Assembly: GCA_045536965.1 (NCBI GenBank)
Contig: JAZSON010000032.1
Location: forward strand, 62,001 to 126,000
Length of the DNA stretch: 64,000 bases
Reading direction: 5' to 3'
DNA from: UBA5448 sp045536965
GTDB taxonomy: Bacteria > Bacillota > Clostridia > Oscillospirales > SIG627
The notes under the pieces were generated by a model. That model saw only the letters and a program-made list of their open reading frames with translations. It was not told the DNA's origin and searched no databases. A program made the translations under genes and the position numbers. This document shows positions 8,305 through 15,929 of this stretch, one piece after another; the first letter of the stretch is position 1; each line of letters opens with the position of its first letter.

Positions 8305-8733
8305 TTAAAACCTAAACCAACCAACGGAACTTATGAACAAATCAAGCAGCAGTGCCCCTATCAAAAAAGTTCCCAATATCACCGATAATATGATCAATAT
8401 TTTTCGATCACTTTTGAGTAATTGTACATGTTTTTCAGAAGATGTCTTCAAGTCATTGACACGCGCTTCGTATATTTCCTTAAGCGCAGCAAGCGCCTTC
8501 ATCTGCGAGTCTTCCGGAACTTCAACATTTTCAATCTGATTGATGGCGTTTATTTTATCCAACGATCCGCCCATTGCGCTCACCAATCTTACAACGGTTT
8601 CGAAACGAGGATCGGCTGTTTCACCTGAAAATATTTTTCTTATTGTTGTTTCGGGTAAACCGCTGGCAACGGAGATGTCATGCCAAGAAAAGTTGCCGTT
8701 TGTTTTTAAGTATTTTAAATATTCTTATATCAA
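8305..8733 (-). pseudogene. XRE-like HTH membrane protein interrupted by a stop at codon 3
   Basis: A reading frame starts at TTG 8733 with a good AAAGGTGA site, but the third codon is TAA (8725-8727). After it the frame continues unbroken for about 139 codons: an HTH-like segment (SWHDISVASGLPETTIRKIFSGE), a helical linker, and a C-terminal transmembrane segment (ILIILSVILGTFLIGALLL). The next in-frame start (TTG 8586) removes the whole DNA-binding part. A CAA to TAA change would explain the stop. Either the gene is dead, a truncated membrane product is made, or the base is an assembly error. Confidence 0.6.
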
Positions 8734-8912
8734 GTTTTATCACCTTTCTACCCGTGTTTTATCGTTTTTGATAAAATTTGGGTGCGCATTTATATAATTT
8801 GAGCAATTTACAAAAATTCCACAATGCTATAAAATGTAATCAAGAGCAAAATGTTTAAGCAGAGTATAACAAACGATATATTCATTGTCAACAAAAATCA
8901 GGAGAAATATAA

Positions 8913-9182
8913 ATGAAAAACAAAATAAATTCTGTGGCAAGAAAAAGGAGAAAAAGAAGACACTTGGACCCTACTTGTTTAATATGTTGGATTCTTATTC
9001 CGCTGGCAACAATTGTTTTTCTTATTTTGGACGGACTCGGTTTTTATCCGTTCAATACACAACGACTTGTTGTCATAGGTGTGTGCATCACAGTTATACT
9101 CGTTCCTTTTTTCAGTGAAATAACCATAACAGACATTTCGTTGAAAAAAGAAACTAAGCATAAGAAAAATCCTAAATCATGA
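8913..9182 (+). CDS. Small hypothetical membrane protein
   Basis: An 89-residue protein with a very basic N-terminus (KRRKRRH), two hydrophobic segments at about residues 23-42 and 51-67, and a lysine-rich tail (KKETKHKKN). The charge pattern predicts both ends in the cytoplasm. AGGAG precedes the ATG by eight bases. The composition is AT-rich compared with the operons on either side, and it is divergent from the broken HTH gene. No family was recognised. Confidence 0.55.
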   Translation: MKNKINSVARKRRKRRHLDPTCLICWILIPLATIVFLILDGLGFYPFNTQRLVVIGVCITVILVPFFSEITITDISLKKETKHKKNPKS

Positions 9183-9223
9183 GAGTTGCATAATTAAGAA
9201 CTACATAGCAAAAAATCGTGTTG

Positions 9224-9271
9224 GTGATATACACGCTGACGCGTGATGATATACCATTGCTTTTGCAATGG
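9224..9271. repeat. Short-hairpin cluster with TGATATA spacers
   Basis: Two small perfect hairpins, CACGC-TGAC-GCGTG and CCATTGC-TTTT-GCAATGG, are each preceded by the same short sequence (GTGATATA, ATGATATA). It lies directly before a separate bidirectional terminator. Confidence 0.65.
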
Positions 9272-9313
9272 ATAAAAAAATAAAGGACTTCTTACGAAGT
9301 CCTTTATTTTTTG
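9272..9313. terminator. Bidirectional terminator between convergent genes
   Basis: AAAAAATAAAGGACTTC and its exact complement form a 17-bp stem with loop TTAC, between the small membrane protein gene and the convergent 687-residue protein gene. Confidence 0.85.
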
Positions 9314-9418
9314 GGACCGACACTCAAAATGGAACCGGTTTAAAAAACTGATTTTCTAAATATTAATCATCTTTTTTGATGGTAGCGACTCTATAACTTC
9401 ATAGCTTGAGAGGTAGGT

Positions 9419-11482
9419 TTAGCTGAGATAGGCCGAAAGTTCGTTTTTCAAAACGTTTTCGGTAGCCTCAATCTTCAGTTCAATGTGCTCGGCATCGCAC
9501 ATATATTCCATGCTGGGCTCATAGCCAAGGCGGCTGTCGAACTCAACCAGCGGAATAGTTCTTTTGGCATTGTCGATCTCGTTTTCGGCAATCTTATTCA
9601 TCCTTAAAGCTGCTGCCTTTATCTCCTCCTTGTCGCTTCCGGAGAGCTTTTGCTTCTCTATTGCCCAGAGCTTGGCATTCACGCATGTCTCAAGGCTTCT
9701 TGCAAAAAAGCGTGCAAGATTTGCGATTTTCCGGGCGTTCCTTTGCTTTGAGGGATGAATGGTATTAATTATGCCGCAAAGCAAGTCAGACGCCTTGTCG
9801 TAAAGCTGCAAAGCCTTCTTATGCCACTCGATCTGAGCGTAAAAATTTTCAAGCTTTTTGGGATCGCATGGAATTTTGTACATAGGATAGCATATGCTAT
9901 TACCTCCATGAAGAGTTCCGGGGCGGGACTTAAAGACAAAATCATTTTTGAATAGCAAAAGTGGGTAGGCAGGTCCAACTCTTAGAGGGCCATATTGCTC
10001 GTTACTTGAGGAAATGAGATTATATTGAGCTTCGCTAAGAAGACGGTATGCCTCCATTACGGTGTCAACAGATTCGGCGGAAAAATCACGCTTTGCGATA
10101 TCCCTCAAAACAGCATCAGGATCGGAATCGGGGCTTTCAAACATCACCTTCGAGAAGTCCGAGATGAAAGAGGGCACCCAACCGTAGTGGTGTGAATCCA
10201 TTATACCGCATAGCCCCCATAAATCGTGAGCCTTTTTCATTTCATTAAATCTCTTAAGCCACTGATAGGGACCGGGCTCGTAAGGAACAACACCAAGATC
10301 CCAGGTGAGTCCGCCTGTGTTGGTCATTGAATAGAGTTTTATCCCAAGTTCCTTTGCCTTCTTTGCCTCGCTGACAAAATAGGAGCCGGGGCCTTCAAAG
10401 AAGGTGGCGTAATCATCTGGACGTATAGTCACTCCATCCCTTTGCGTACTCATAAACATCTCAAAGGTTGCCTGAAGGGTGATATCCTTTGGCATATTTT
10501 CAAGAAGTGCAAGGCGGGGAGCGTCCTCAACAAAGCCCCAGTTATAGCTCCACATAACGATATCGCAATCGGGGCTCTCCTTGCGGATTATCTCCTTTAG
10601 CATATTGAAGAGCAGTGGGTAATCATAGCAAGGATACCAACCGGGGCTCCTCTTGTTCACCAGTGGTTTCCCGTCGGGGCCGATGTTATCAATTCTTAAA
10701 ATTCCAGATGTATGAGGGTCTTTGCTGGGGAATTCACATGATTCGCCTACAAATATGATGCCCTTAAAACCGGGACAACGGCGGAAAAGATTCCCATAGA
10801 TATTATCGTAATATTTGTACGCCTCCTCGCCTTCGGGATAGGCTCTGTTCCAGAATCTACTATAGCAATAGGTATCAATTCCGTAAAGAGAAGCTCGGTA
10901 TATTATGTCATTTAAATCATGATAACCGTGGGGTGTACTGTCTATACCGTTTACGAAGATGAGTATTGCATCAATACCCGCATGCGCCACCGATTTCAGA
11001 TAATTATCAGGAAACATATCAAGCCCAAAGCCTGAGTGAATCATTCTGGGAGAATACATATACTCACGCACGAGCCGCTGTTTTTTTACAAAAGGCCCCT
11101 CGTTTATATTCATCAGGTCTTCAAGACAGTATCCCGCCCTTGCGCAGTTTTTGGAGCAGGCACCAACAAGCATAATTTCCGATTCCTCTGCCACCACGCG
11201 ATATTCTCGCTCCCTTAGAGAAGGATCGATAACGTACCTGATTTGAAAGCTTTCTGTAGGTGTCTTCGTTACAGGGATATAGACCCCCATGCTTACCGCA
11301 AAATAATCCTCAAGATCTCTTGCGGCGTTATATAAAATAATATCACAGTCAGACGGAACAAGAATGCTCCAGCGCTCATCTACGACGACATCATCTTCGC
11401 ACGGCTTTGACCAAGGCATAGCTCTTTGAGGTTTGTGAACTTCAAGAAGCTCACGGCGAAAGCTGTAGTTTAACTCTTTCAT
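9419..11482 (-). CDS. Putative glycoside hydrolase (alpha-glucuronidase/GH20-like architecture)
   Basis: A 687-residue protein. Residues ~30-130 look like the small alpha/beta domain found before the barrel in GH20, GH67 and GH84 enzymes (IILYNAARDLEDYFA...). Residues ~150-500 read as a TIM barrel, with strands such as AILIFVNG, GIIFVGESCEF and CDIVMWSYNW carrying candidate acidic catalytic residues. A helical C-terminus (~540-680) follows. There is no signal peptide, so a cytoplasmic enzyme is expected. The family was not pinned down; glucuronidase and hexosaminidase are both possible. The start follows AAAGG at a rather long distance. Confidence 0.6.
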   Translation of the reverse strand: MKELNYSFRRELLEVHKPQRAMPWSKPCEDDVVVDERWSILVPSDCDIILYNAARDLEDYFAVSMGVYIPVTKTPTESFQIRYVIDPSLREREYRVVAEESEIMLVGACSKNCARAGYCLEDLMNINEGPFVKKQRLVREYMYSPRMIHSGFGLDMFPDNYLKSVAHAGIDAILIFVNGIDSTPHGYHDLNDIIYRASLYGIDTYCYSRFWNRAYPEGEEAYKYYDNIYGNLFRRCPGFKGIIFVGESCEFPSKDPHTSGILRIDNIGPDGKPLVNKRSPGWYPCYDYPLLFNMLKEIIRKESPDCDIVMWSYNWGFVEDAPRLALLENMPKDITLQATFEMFMSTQRDGVTIRPDDYATFFEGPGSYFVSEAKKAKELGIKLYSMTNTGGLTWDLGVVPYEPGPYQWLKRFNEMKKAHDLWGLCGIMDSHHYGWVPSFISDFSKVMFESPDSDPDAVLRDIAKRDFSAESVDTVMEAYRLLSEAQYNLISSSNEQYGPLRVGPAYPLLLFKNDFVFKSRPGTLHGGNSICYPMYKIPCDPKKLENFYAQIEWHKKALQLYDKASDLLCGIINTIHPSKQRNARKIANLARFFARSLETCVNAKLWAIEKQKLSGSDKEEIKAAALRMNKIAENEIDNAKRTIPLVEFDSRLGYEPSMEYMCDAEHIELKIEATENVLKNELSAYLS

Positions 11483-11600
11483 TGTCTATACAACCTTTCT
11501 GAAATGTTACAGTTTTAAGAACTAATCCAATCAGCTCTTTTGGTATATTATAGCGTGAAAATAGAAAAGATGCAAGAGTTAATGATCTTTTGTGCTACAC

Positions 11601-11636
11601 TGCGGAGCAATATAACTCGCCGAAGGCGAATATAAC
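11601..11636. repeat. Short-hairpin cluster with ATATAAC spacers
   Basis: Two mini-hairpins, TGC-GGA-GCA and TCGCC-GAA-GGCGA, are each followed by the identical 7-mer ATATAAC. It directly abuts the terminator of the neighbouring hypothetical gene. Confidence 0.6.
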
Positions 11637-11637
11637 T

Positions 11638-11673
11638 AAAAAACTCCTTGAGATTTCTCAAGGAGTTTTTTAT
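11638..11673 (-). terminator. Terminator of the anchored hypothetical gene
   Basis: AAAAAACTCCTTGAGA with a perfect complement around a TT loop, giving T runs on both strands. Confidence 0.85.
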
Positions 11674-11731
11674 GGGTGTTTTGAACTTAATGACACGAAT
11701 GAAATATGCCTGAAAACTTGATTTTCTTTAA

Positions 11732-12187
11732 TTATTTATAACTTCTATCGGTACCGTCATAATCTGTCCAAAGATACCACCAATGTTCATTAATCTTTTC
11801 TGCTCTAACAATATTGTTTCCGTTGGTTTCTTCGTGCAAATACGATTCCGTTTCACCATAAAATTTTCCGTCCTGCGTATAAACCAATTCCCAATACTGT
11901 CCACCAAGAAAACCTTGCGCATCAATATCAAATTTAACGAAACCCTCTTCTTGATAACAACTATAAAAATAATCTCTAAAATCACCTGAATTATTTGTTT
12001 TTAAAGAATCAACAGCAATTTGTTCCATCTCAATTTGGTATTTGTTTAGAACTTTTTTGCACTCTTGTCTTGCAGAGGAATACGTTCTTGGTATGATAGA
12101 ATTTATAAAAGCATATAGACCAACAATTATTGCAATAACCACAACACAAATTATGCTTATAACTATAATGTTTTTCCGCTTGTTCAT
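11732..12187 (-). CDS. Membrane-anchored hypothetical protein
   Basis: A 151-residue protein: basic N-terminus (MNKRKN), one transmembrane segment at residues 8-30 (IIVISIICVVVIAIIVGLYAF) and an extracytoplasmic domain with many aromatic residues (ending WWYLWTDYDGTDRSYK). There is no lipobox, so the N-terminus acts as a membrane anchor. GGTGAT precedes the ATG. It lies in the AT-rich island between two hairpin clusters. No family recognised. Confidence 0.6.
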   Translation of the reverse strand: MNKRKNIIVISIICVVVIAIIVGLYAFINSIIPRTYSSARQECKKVLNKYQIEMEQIAVDSLKTNNSGDFRDYFYSCYQEEGFVKFDIDAQGFLGGQYWELVYTQDGKFYGETESYLHEETNGNNIVRAEKINEHWWYLWTDYDGTDRSYK

Positions 12188-12221
12188 ATAATCACCGCCT
12201 TGAGTTTATTATAGCATATAT

Positions 12222-12392
12222 TTGCACGAAGTGCAACATCGTTGGCGAAGCCACATCGTTTGTGCGAAGCACAACACTGTTTGCCGTTAGGCAACATCGT
12301 TTTGTGTCCGCAAAAGCGGAATGATGTTCTCGCTTTGTGAGAAATGATGTTGACCGCAAGCGGTCAAACGATGTTGTGTCCTGCGGACACAA
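12222..12392. repeat. Array of eight short hairpins with fixed 6-nt spacers
   Basis: Eight small inverted repeats follow one another: 12222-12236, 12243-12253, 12260-12274, 12281-12294, 12307-12320, 12327-12343, 12350-12367 and 12374-12392. Stems are 4-8 bp with tiny loops (GAA, GTTA, AAAA, AA, TGC) and differ in sequence. Nearly all gaps are 6 nt: CATCGT, CATCGT, CACTGT in the left half and ATGATG, ATGATG, ACGATG in the right half. CATCGT and ACGATG are reverse complements, so the two halves point at each other. One gap (after hairpin 4) is longer. Confidence 0.8.
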
Positions 12393-12396
12393 ACAC

Positions 12397-12436
12397 AAAA
12401 AATAAGAGCAAGTCGAAAGACTTGCTCTTATTTTTT
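12397..12436 (-). terminator. Terminator of the tRNA-Thr gene
   Basis: AATAAGAGCAAGTC-GAAA-GACTTGCTCTTATT followed by a T run on the minus strand; the right arm abuts the CCA end of the tRNA. Confidence 0.85.
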
Positions 12437-12511
12437 GGAGCTGGTAGCCGGACTTGAACCGGCGACCTGCTGATTACGAATCAGCTGCTCTACCAACTGA
12501 GCCATACCAGC
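12436..12511 (-). tRNA. tRNA-Thr (anticodon CGT)
   Basis: A 76-nt cloverleaf on the minus strand: acceptor arm GCTGGTA/TACCAGC, D arm GCTC...GAGC, anticodon stem GCTGA/TCAGC around loop TTCGTAA (anticodon CGT, reading ACG), and a T arm GCCGG-TTCAAGT-CCGGC. Discriminator T and CCA are encoded. It has its own promoter and terminator. Confidence 0.97.
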
Positions 12512-12540
12512 AAAATACGATTTGCTTTAAAAACGGAAGT

Positions 12541-12569
12541 ATTCTACCACATTACGTCCCGCTTGTCAA
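12541..12569 (-). promoter_or_regulatory. Sigma-A promoter of tRNA-Thr
   Basis: TTGACA and TAGAAT with 17 bp spacing on the minus strand, 29 bp before the tRNA. Confidence 0.8.
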
Positions 12570-12611
12570 TAGGCGAAAACGCAAATTCCGAAAATCACCG
12601 CTGTCCTGTCT

Positions 12612-12640
12612 TTGACAAATCGTGCGCGGTGTGATACAAT
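12612..12640 (+). promoter_or_regulatory. Sigma-A promoter of the multipass membrane protein gene
   Basis: TTGACA and TACAAT with 17 bp spacing, 52 bp before the start codon at 12693. It is divergent from the tRNA promoter. Confidence 0.8.
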
Positions 12641-12692
12641 ACGCTAAAAGGCGATGAGGATGCCCTTGTCGAAATGAAACGAGGTTTTGGCT

Positions 12693-13907
12693 ATGAACGA
12701 AGAATTTGATCCCTTGGATGAATCGGCGGGAGCACCCGAGGACGCATCCGAGGTTTTGGAACGGTTTTCGAGAAGATACCGCAAGGTCTATGCCGCCCTC
12801 CACTTTTCTCTTGTTACAGCTATTCTTGTGGCGGGAACGGTGTGGCTCGATAATTGGGTTTATGCCCTTTTGATCTATATAGGCGTTCGCCTGCTTTTGC
12901 CCAAGGGAATGGAGCTGTTTTCCTTTATGGGCGACTATGAGACGGACAGCATGGTGGTGGGTGTCGGTGAGCACGTGAGAACCATCTACGGAAATTTCAC
13001 CGAGCATTACGGCATCTTTTCGGTGCTAAGGGATCTGCTTATTTACGGCATCGTGTGTCTTGTTGCCGTCGGCTTTGTTTATTCCCTGCTTCCCAACACC
13101 ATCGGAGGTCCCCTTGTGATGACGGCGATCGGTGCGGCGCTTTTTAACCTGCTTGTTTTCCCGCTGATCGAGGACGTCGTGCAGTTCTTTGCGGCAAAAG
13201 ATCAAAAGGAAAGACTTGACGATATTAAGCTTGCGCTTTCGGGTCTCATTGTGATACTCGGATTGATCGGAACTGTTATTTACCCCATTTACGTTGCCGT
13301 TGCTGCCACCTCGAATCTCGATATCAATCAAGCGATGGCCGATTACTATGAAGAGCTGGGGGATCCCGATCCGTATCAGAATATCGACATGAGCGACGTT
13401 TCGGTGGAATATTCCGATCTGCGTACAAAATGCACGCTGACCTATACGGGCGCGATTGATCTTGGTTACGGTTATATATACGGCGGTGCCGAGATGCATT
13501 TGAAATACAGGGTCACCCAAGGCAAATGGCAGGTAAGTGAGTACGAATACACGGGCGTTCCCTCCATCAATCAGAAAATTACCTACAAGGGCGAAAGTCA
13601 GTATGAGGTGGGAAGCCATTACAAAGGGCTTGCGGTGCTGACGCTGACCCTCGAGCCCGGTGCTCTTGAGGACGGGAGCGGCGAGATCGTGATTATTGAC
13701 AAGGCAAGCGGTGAGAATCTCTTTACGTCCAAATTTACCACTAAACCGTACAGTGATCTTGAGGATGCCTATCCCATCACTTTGGAAACGCCCTTCCCCA
13801 TGGCGTATTTCGGGGTTTCGGATTTCTATTTTTCCTTTGAAAAGGATCTGAAAACCATCAAGGTCGATGCGGCGACTGCCATTGTTGACATGGTACTGAC
13901 AGAATAA
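12693..13907 (+). CDS. Multipass membrane protein with extracytoplasmic C-terminal domain
   Basis: A 404-residue protein of unrecognised family. After an acidic N-terminus there are about five hydrophobic segments (roughly residues 38-54, 56-70, 108-130, 133-158 and 175-200). Residues ~205-404 are beta-rich and polar with repeats of aromatic strands (YTGAIDLGYGYIYGG, QITYKGESQYEVGSHYKGL-like), as in an extracellular sandwich domain. The ATG at 12693 has GAGG eight bases before it; a TTG two codons earlier overlaps that spacing. A single-gene unit between its own promoter and terminator. Confidence 0.7.
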   Translation: MNEEFDPLDESAGAPEDASEVLERFSRRYRKVYAALHFSLVTAILVAGTVWLDNWVYALLIYIGVRLLLPKGMELFSFMGDYETDSMVVGVGEHVRTIYGNFTEHYGIFSVLRDLLIYGIVCLVAVGFVYSLLPNTIGGPLVMTAIGAALFNLLVFPLIEDVVQFFAAKDQKERLDDIKLALSGLIVILGLIGTVIYPIYVAVAATSNLDINQAMADYYEELGDPDPYQNIDMSDVSVEYSDLRTKCTLTYTGAIDLGYGYIYGGAEMHLKYRVTQGKWQVSEYEYTGVPSINQKITYKGESQYEVGSHYKGLAVLTLTLEPGALEDGSGEIVIIDKASGENLFTSKFTTKPYSDLEDAYPITLETPFPMAYFGVSDFYFSFEKDLKTIKVDAATAIVDMVLTE

Positions 13908-13914
13908 AGAGCAC

Positions 13915-13945
13915 AAAAAAGCAAGTCGTTCGACTTGCTTTTTTA
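13915..13945 (+). terminator. Rho-independent terminator
   Basis: AAAAAAGCAAGTCG-TT-CGACTTGCTTTTTT, immediately after the membrane protein gene. Confidence 0.88.
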
Positions 13946-13957
13946 TATGGCGACGTC

Positions 13958-13986
13958 TTGCATTCGTATTCGTCTTGTGATAGAAT
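13958..13986 (+). promoter_or_regulatory. Sigma-A promoter of the GH20 gene
   Basis: TTGCAT and TAGAAT with 17 bp spacing, 44 bp before the ATG at 14031. Confidence 0.65.
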
Positions 13987-14030
13987 GGGGCGGGCATGAA
14001 CCAAAAAACGAAAAAAGAGGGGATAATGCT

Positions 14031-15908
14031 ATGGTGATCTGTTTTGAAAATCTGAATGAAAAACAAACGCAATGTGCAGGGGAATTGACAAAGTACCTTC
14101 ATTTTGAAATTTCCGACACCGAAAACGTTTTTACCTTCCAAAAGCGCGACGGCGGCATCCGAATCGAATGGGACGGAACGAAAGGTAACGTGTTTTACGG
14201 CAAAGACCATCATTTTGCAAGATGCGTCGGGCTTATCGTTGAAAAATTGAGGGTCTCCGACGATTCCTTCGTCATCGAGGAAAATCCCATGAGCGATACC
14301 CTCGGCTATATGATCGACTGCTCCCGCAACGGCGCGGTGCATTTTGACGCCTTTCGGGAATTGACCTGCCGTCTGGCTTTGATGGGCTATTCCATGATCC
14401 AGCTTTATACCGAGGATACCTTTGAAATGGAGGAATATCCCTATTTTGGATATATGCGTCCCCGTTACAGTGTGAAAGATATTCAGGAAATGGATGTATT
14501 TGCCGATATGATGGGCATAGAATTGGTGCCCTGTATTCAAACCCTTGCCCACATGGATACCTTTTTGCAGTGGCAGGCGTCGGCACATCTGAAAGACATC
14601 GGCGATATTCTTCTTACAAATAACGAGGCGACTTATACCTTCATTGACTGCATTTTCAAAACCATGGCAAAATGCTATAAAACCCGCAGAATCAATATCG
14701 GGCTTGACGAGGCACATTATTTGGGCAGAGGCAGATATTTGGATAAATTCGGGTACGAGCACCGCAATGACATTTTCAAAAAGCATTTGATGCGGGTCTT
14801 TGACATAGCCCGTAAAAACGGATTTCGTCCGATGATGTGGAGTGATATGTTTTTCCGCTGCTCCACGGCAAACGGTGTTTATTATTCTGCCGATTATCCC
14901 ATCAAAGAGGAATTTACCAAGGATTTCCCCGAGGACGTGGACATCATTTTCTGGATCTATCGAAACGTCGATGCCTCTTTACTGGACGGGATGTTCAAGC
15001 TTCACAAAACCATGACCGACAACATCGTCTTTGCGGGCGGTGCATGGAAGTGGCACGGCTTTTCTCCCAACAACCGCCATTCCGAAAAAACCTCTCTGGT
15101 GCAGTTTTCCGAGATCAAGCATCACAAGATCAACGAGCTTTTGTTGACCGCGTGGAGTGACAACGGAAGTCTCGCGTCCATCTATTCCTGTATGCCCATC
15201 GCACAGCTTTGGGCGGAAATGTGTTACACCGAAACCAACGCCCGCATCAAAGAAAGATTTTTTACCTGTATGGACGGGGATTACGATGCGTTTTTCAACA
15301 TGGATATGGGTACCATCGTCGAAGGAAAGGTCGATGAAATGTTCGGAAACCAAAACCCCGGGTTGTATCTCTTGTACCAGGATATCTTAACGGGACTGTT
15401 TGATATGCACATTCCTCCGAACTACAAGGAGCATTGTGCCAAATGGGCGGAGATTTTTGATGGGTATGCAAAGCAAAACGACCGTTGGGCACATCTGTTT
15501 ATCCTGCAAAGAGATCTGTTAAGGGTGCTGGAATTAAAGGCGACAGTCGGTGTCGAGCTTTACCGCGCCTATCACGCAAAGGATACCGAGACCATCCGAA
15601 AGATCGCCTTTGAAGTTATACCCGAAATCGAAAGAAGAATGGAAATCTTCATGGAAACGGTGGTCAAAAACTGGCACACGGAGAATCAGACCTTCGGACT
15701 GGACAGTTTGGAGATCAAGCTGGGCGGTACGTTTGCGCGGATCAAATCCGCCAAAAGACGTCTTTTGGCTTATCTGAACGGCGAGGTATCTTCTTTGCCC
15801 GAGCTTGAGCGGGAAAGACTGCCCTTCAAGGTAAAATACGATCCCGAAAATCCCATGATAAATTGCGATCTCTATATCCAAAACGTCACGACCAACGTGT
15901 TTTATTAA
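14031..15908 (+). CDS. GH20 beta-N-acetylhexosaminidase (GcnA-like, cytoplasmic)
   Basis: A 625-residue protein. An N-terminal alpha/beta domain (to about residue 80) precedes a TIM barrel. The catalytic pair of GH20 is seen as D226-E227 in NIGLDEAHYLGRGRY, the form typical of streptococcal GcnA-type enzymes that remove terminal GlcNAc or GalNAc using the substrate acetamido group. MWSDMFF and GGAWKWHGF are later barrel strands, and a helical C-terminal region follows. No signal peptide. The start is set by AGAGGGG about ten bases upstream; an earlier in-frame ATG overlaps the promoter. Confidence 0.85.
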   Translation: MVICFENLNEKQTQCAGELTKYLHFEISDTENVFTFQKRDGGIRIEWDGTKGNVFYGKDHHFARCVGLIVEKLRVSDDSFVIEENPMSDTLGYMIDCSRNGAVHFDAFRELTCRLALMGYSMIQLYTEDTFEMEEYPYFGYMRPRYSVKDIQEMDVFADMMGIELVPCIQTLAHMDTFLQWQASAHLKDIGDILLTNNEATYTFIDCIFKTMAKCYKTRRINIGLDEAHYLGRGRYLDKFGYEHRNDIFKKHLMRVFDIARKNGFRPMMWSDMFFRCSTANGVYYSADYPIKEEFTKDFPEDVDIIFWIYRNVDASLLDGMFKLHKTMTDNIVFAGGAWKWHGFSPNNRHSEKTSLVQFSEIKHHKINELLLTAWSDNGSLASIYSCMPIAQLWAEMCYTETNARIKERFFTCMDGDYDAFFNMDMGTIVEGKVDEMFGNQNPGLYLLYQDILTGLFDMHIPPNYKEHCAKWAEIFDGYAKQNDRWAHLFILQRDLLRVLELKATVGVELYRAYHAKDTETIRKIAFEVIPEIERRMEIFMETVVKNWHTENQTFGLDSLEIKLGGTFARIKSAKRRLLAYLNGEVSSLPELERERLPFKVKYDPENPMINCDLYIQNVTTNVFY

Positions 15909-15929
15909 AAATAAAAAGGAGTGTCGAAT

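Noticed and set aside
8232..8733. Prophage or integrative element in the AT-rich island
   Set aside because: No integrase, transposase, structural gene or flanking direct repeat was found; the tRNA-Thr gene nearby shows no duplicated 3' end.
12222..12392. CRISPR array
   Set aside because: Units are far too short, the 'repeats' are the 6-nt spacers, and the variable parts are palindromes; no cas genes are present.
12192..12398. A 68-codon frame across the hairpin array
   Set aside because: It has no ribosome binding site and its codons simply follow the palindromes and spacers.
13026..14786. A 586-codon open frame on the minus strand
   Set aside because: It lies opposite the membrane protein and GH20 genes, has no ribosome binding site, crosses a terminator and promoter, and its composition is that of an antisense shadow.
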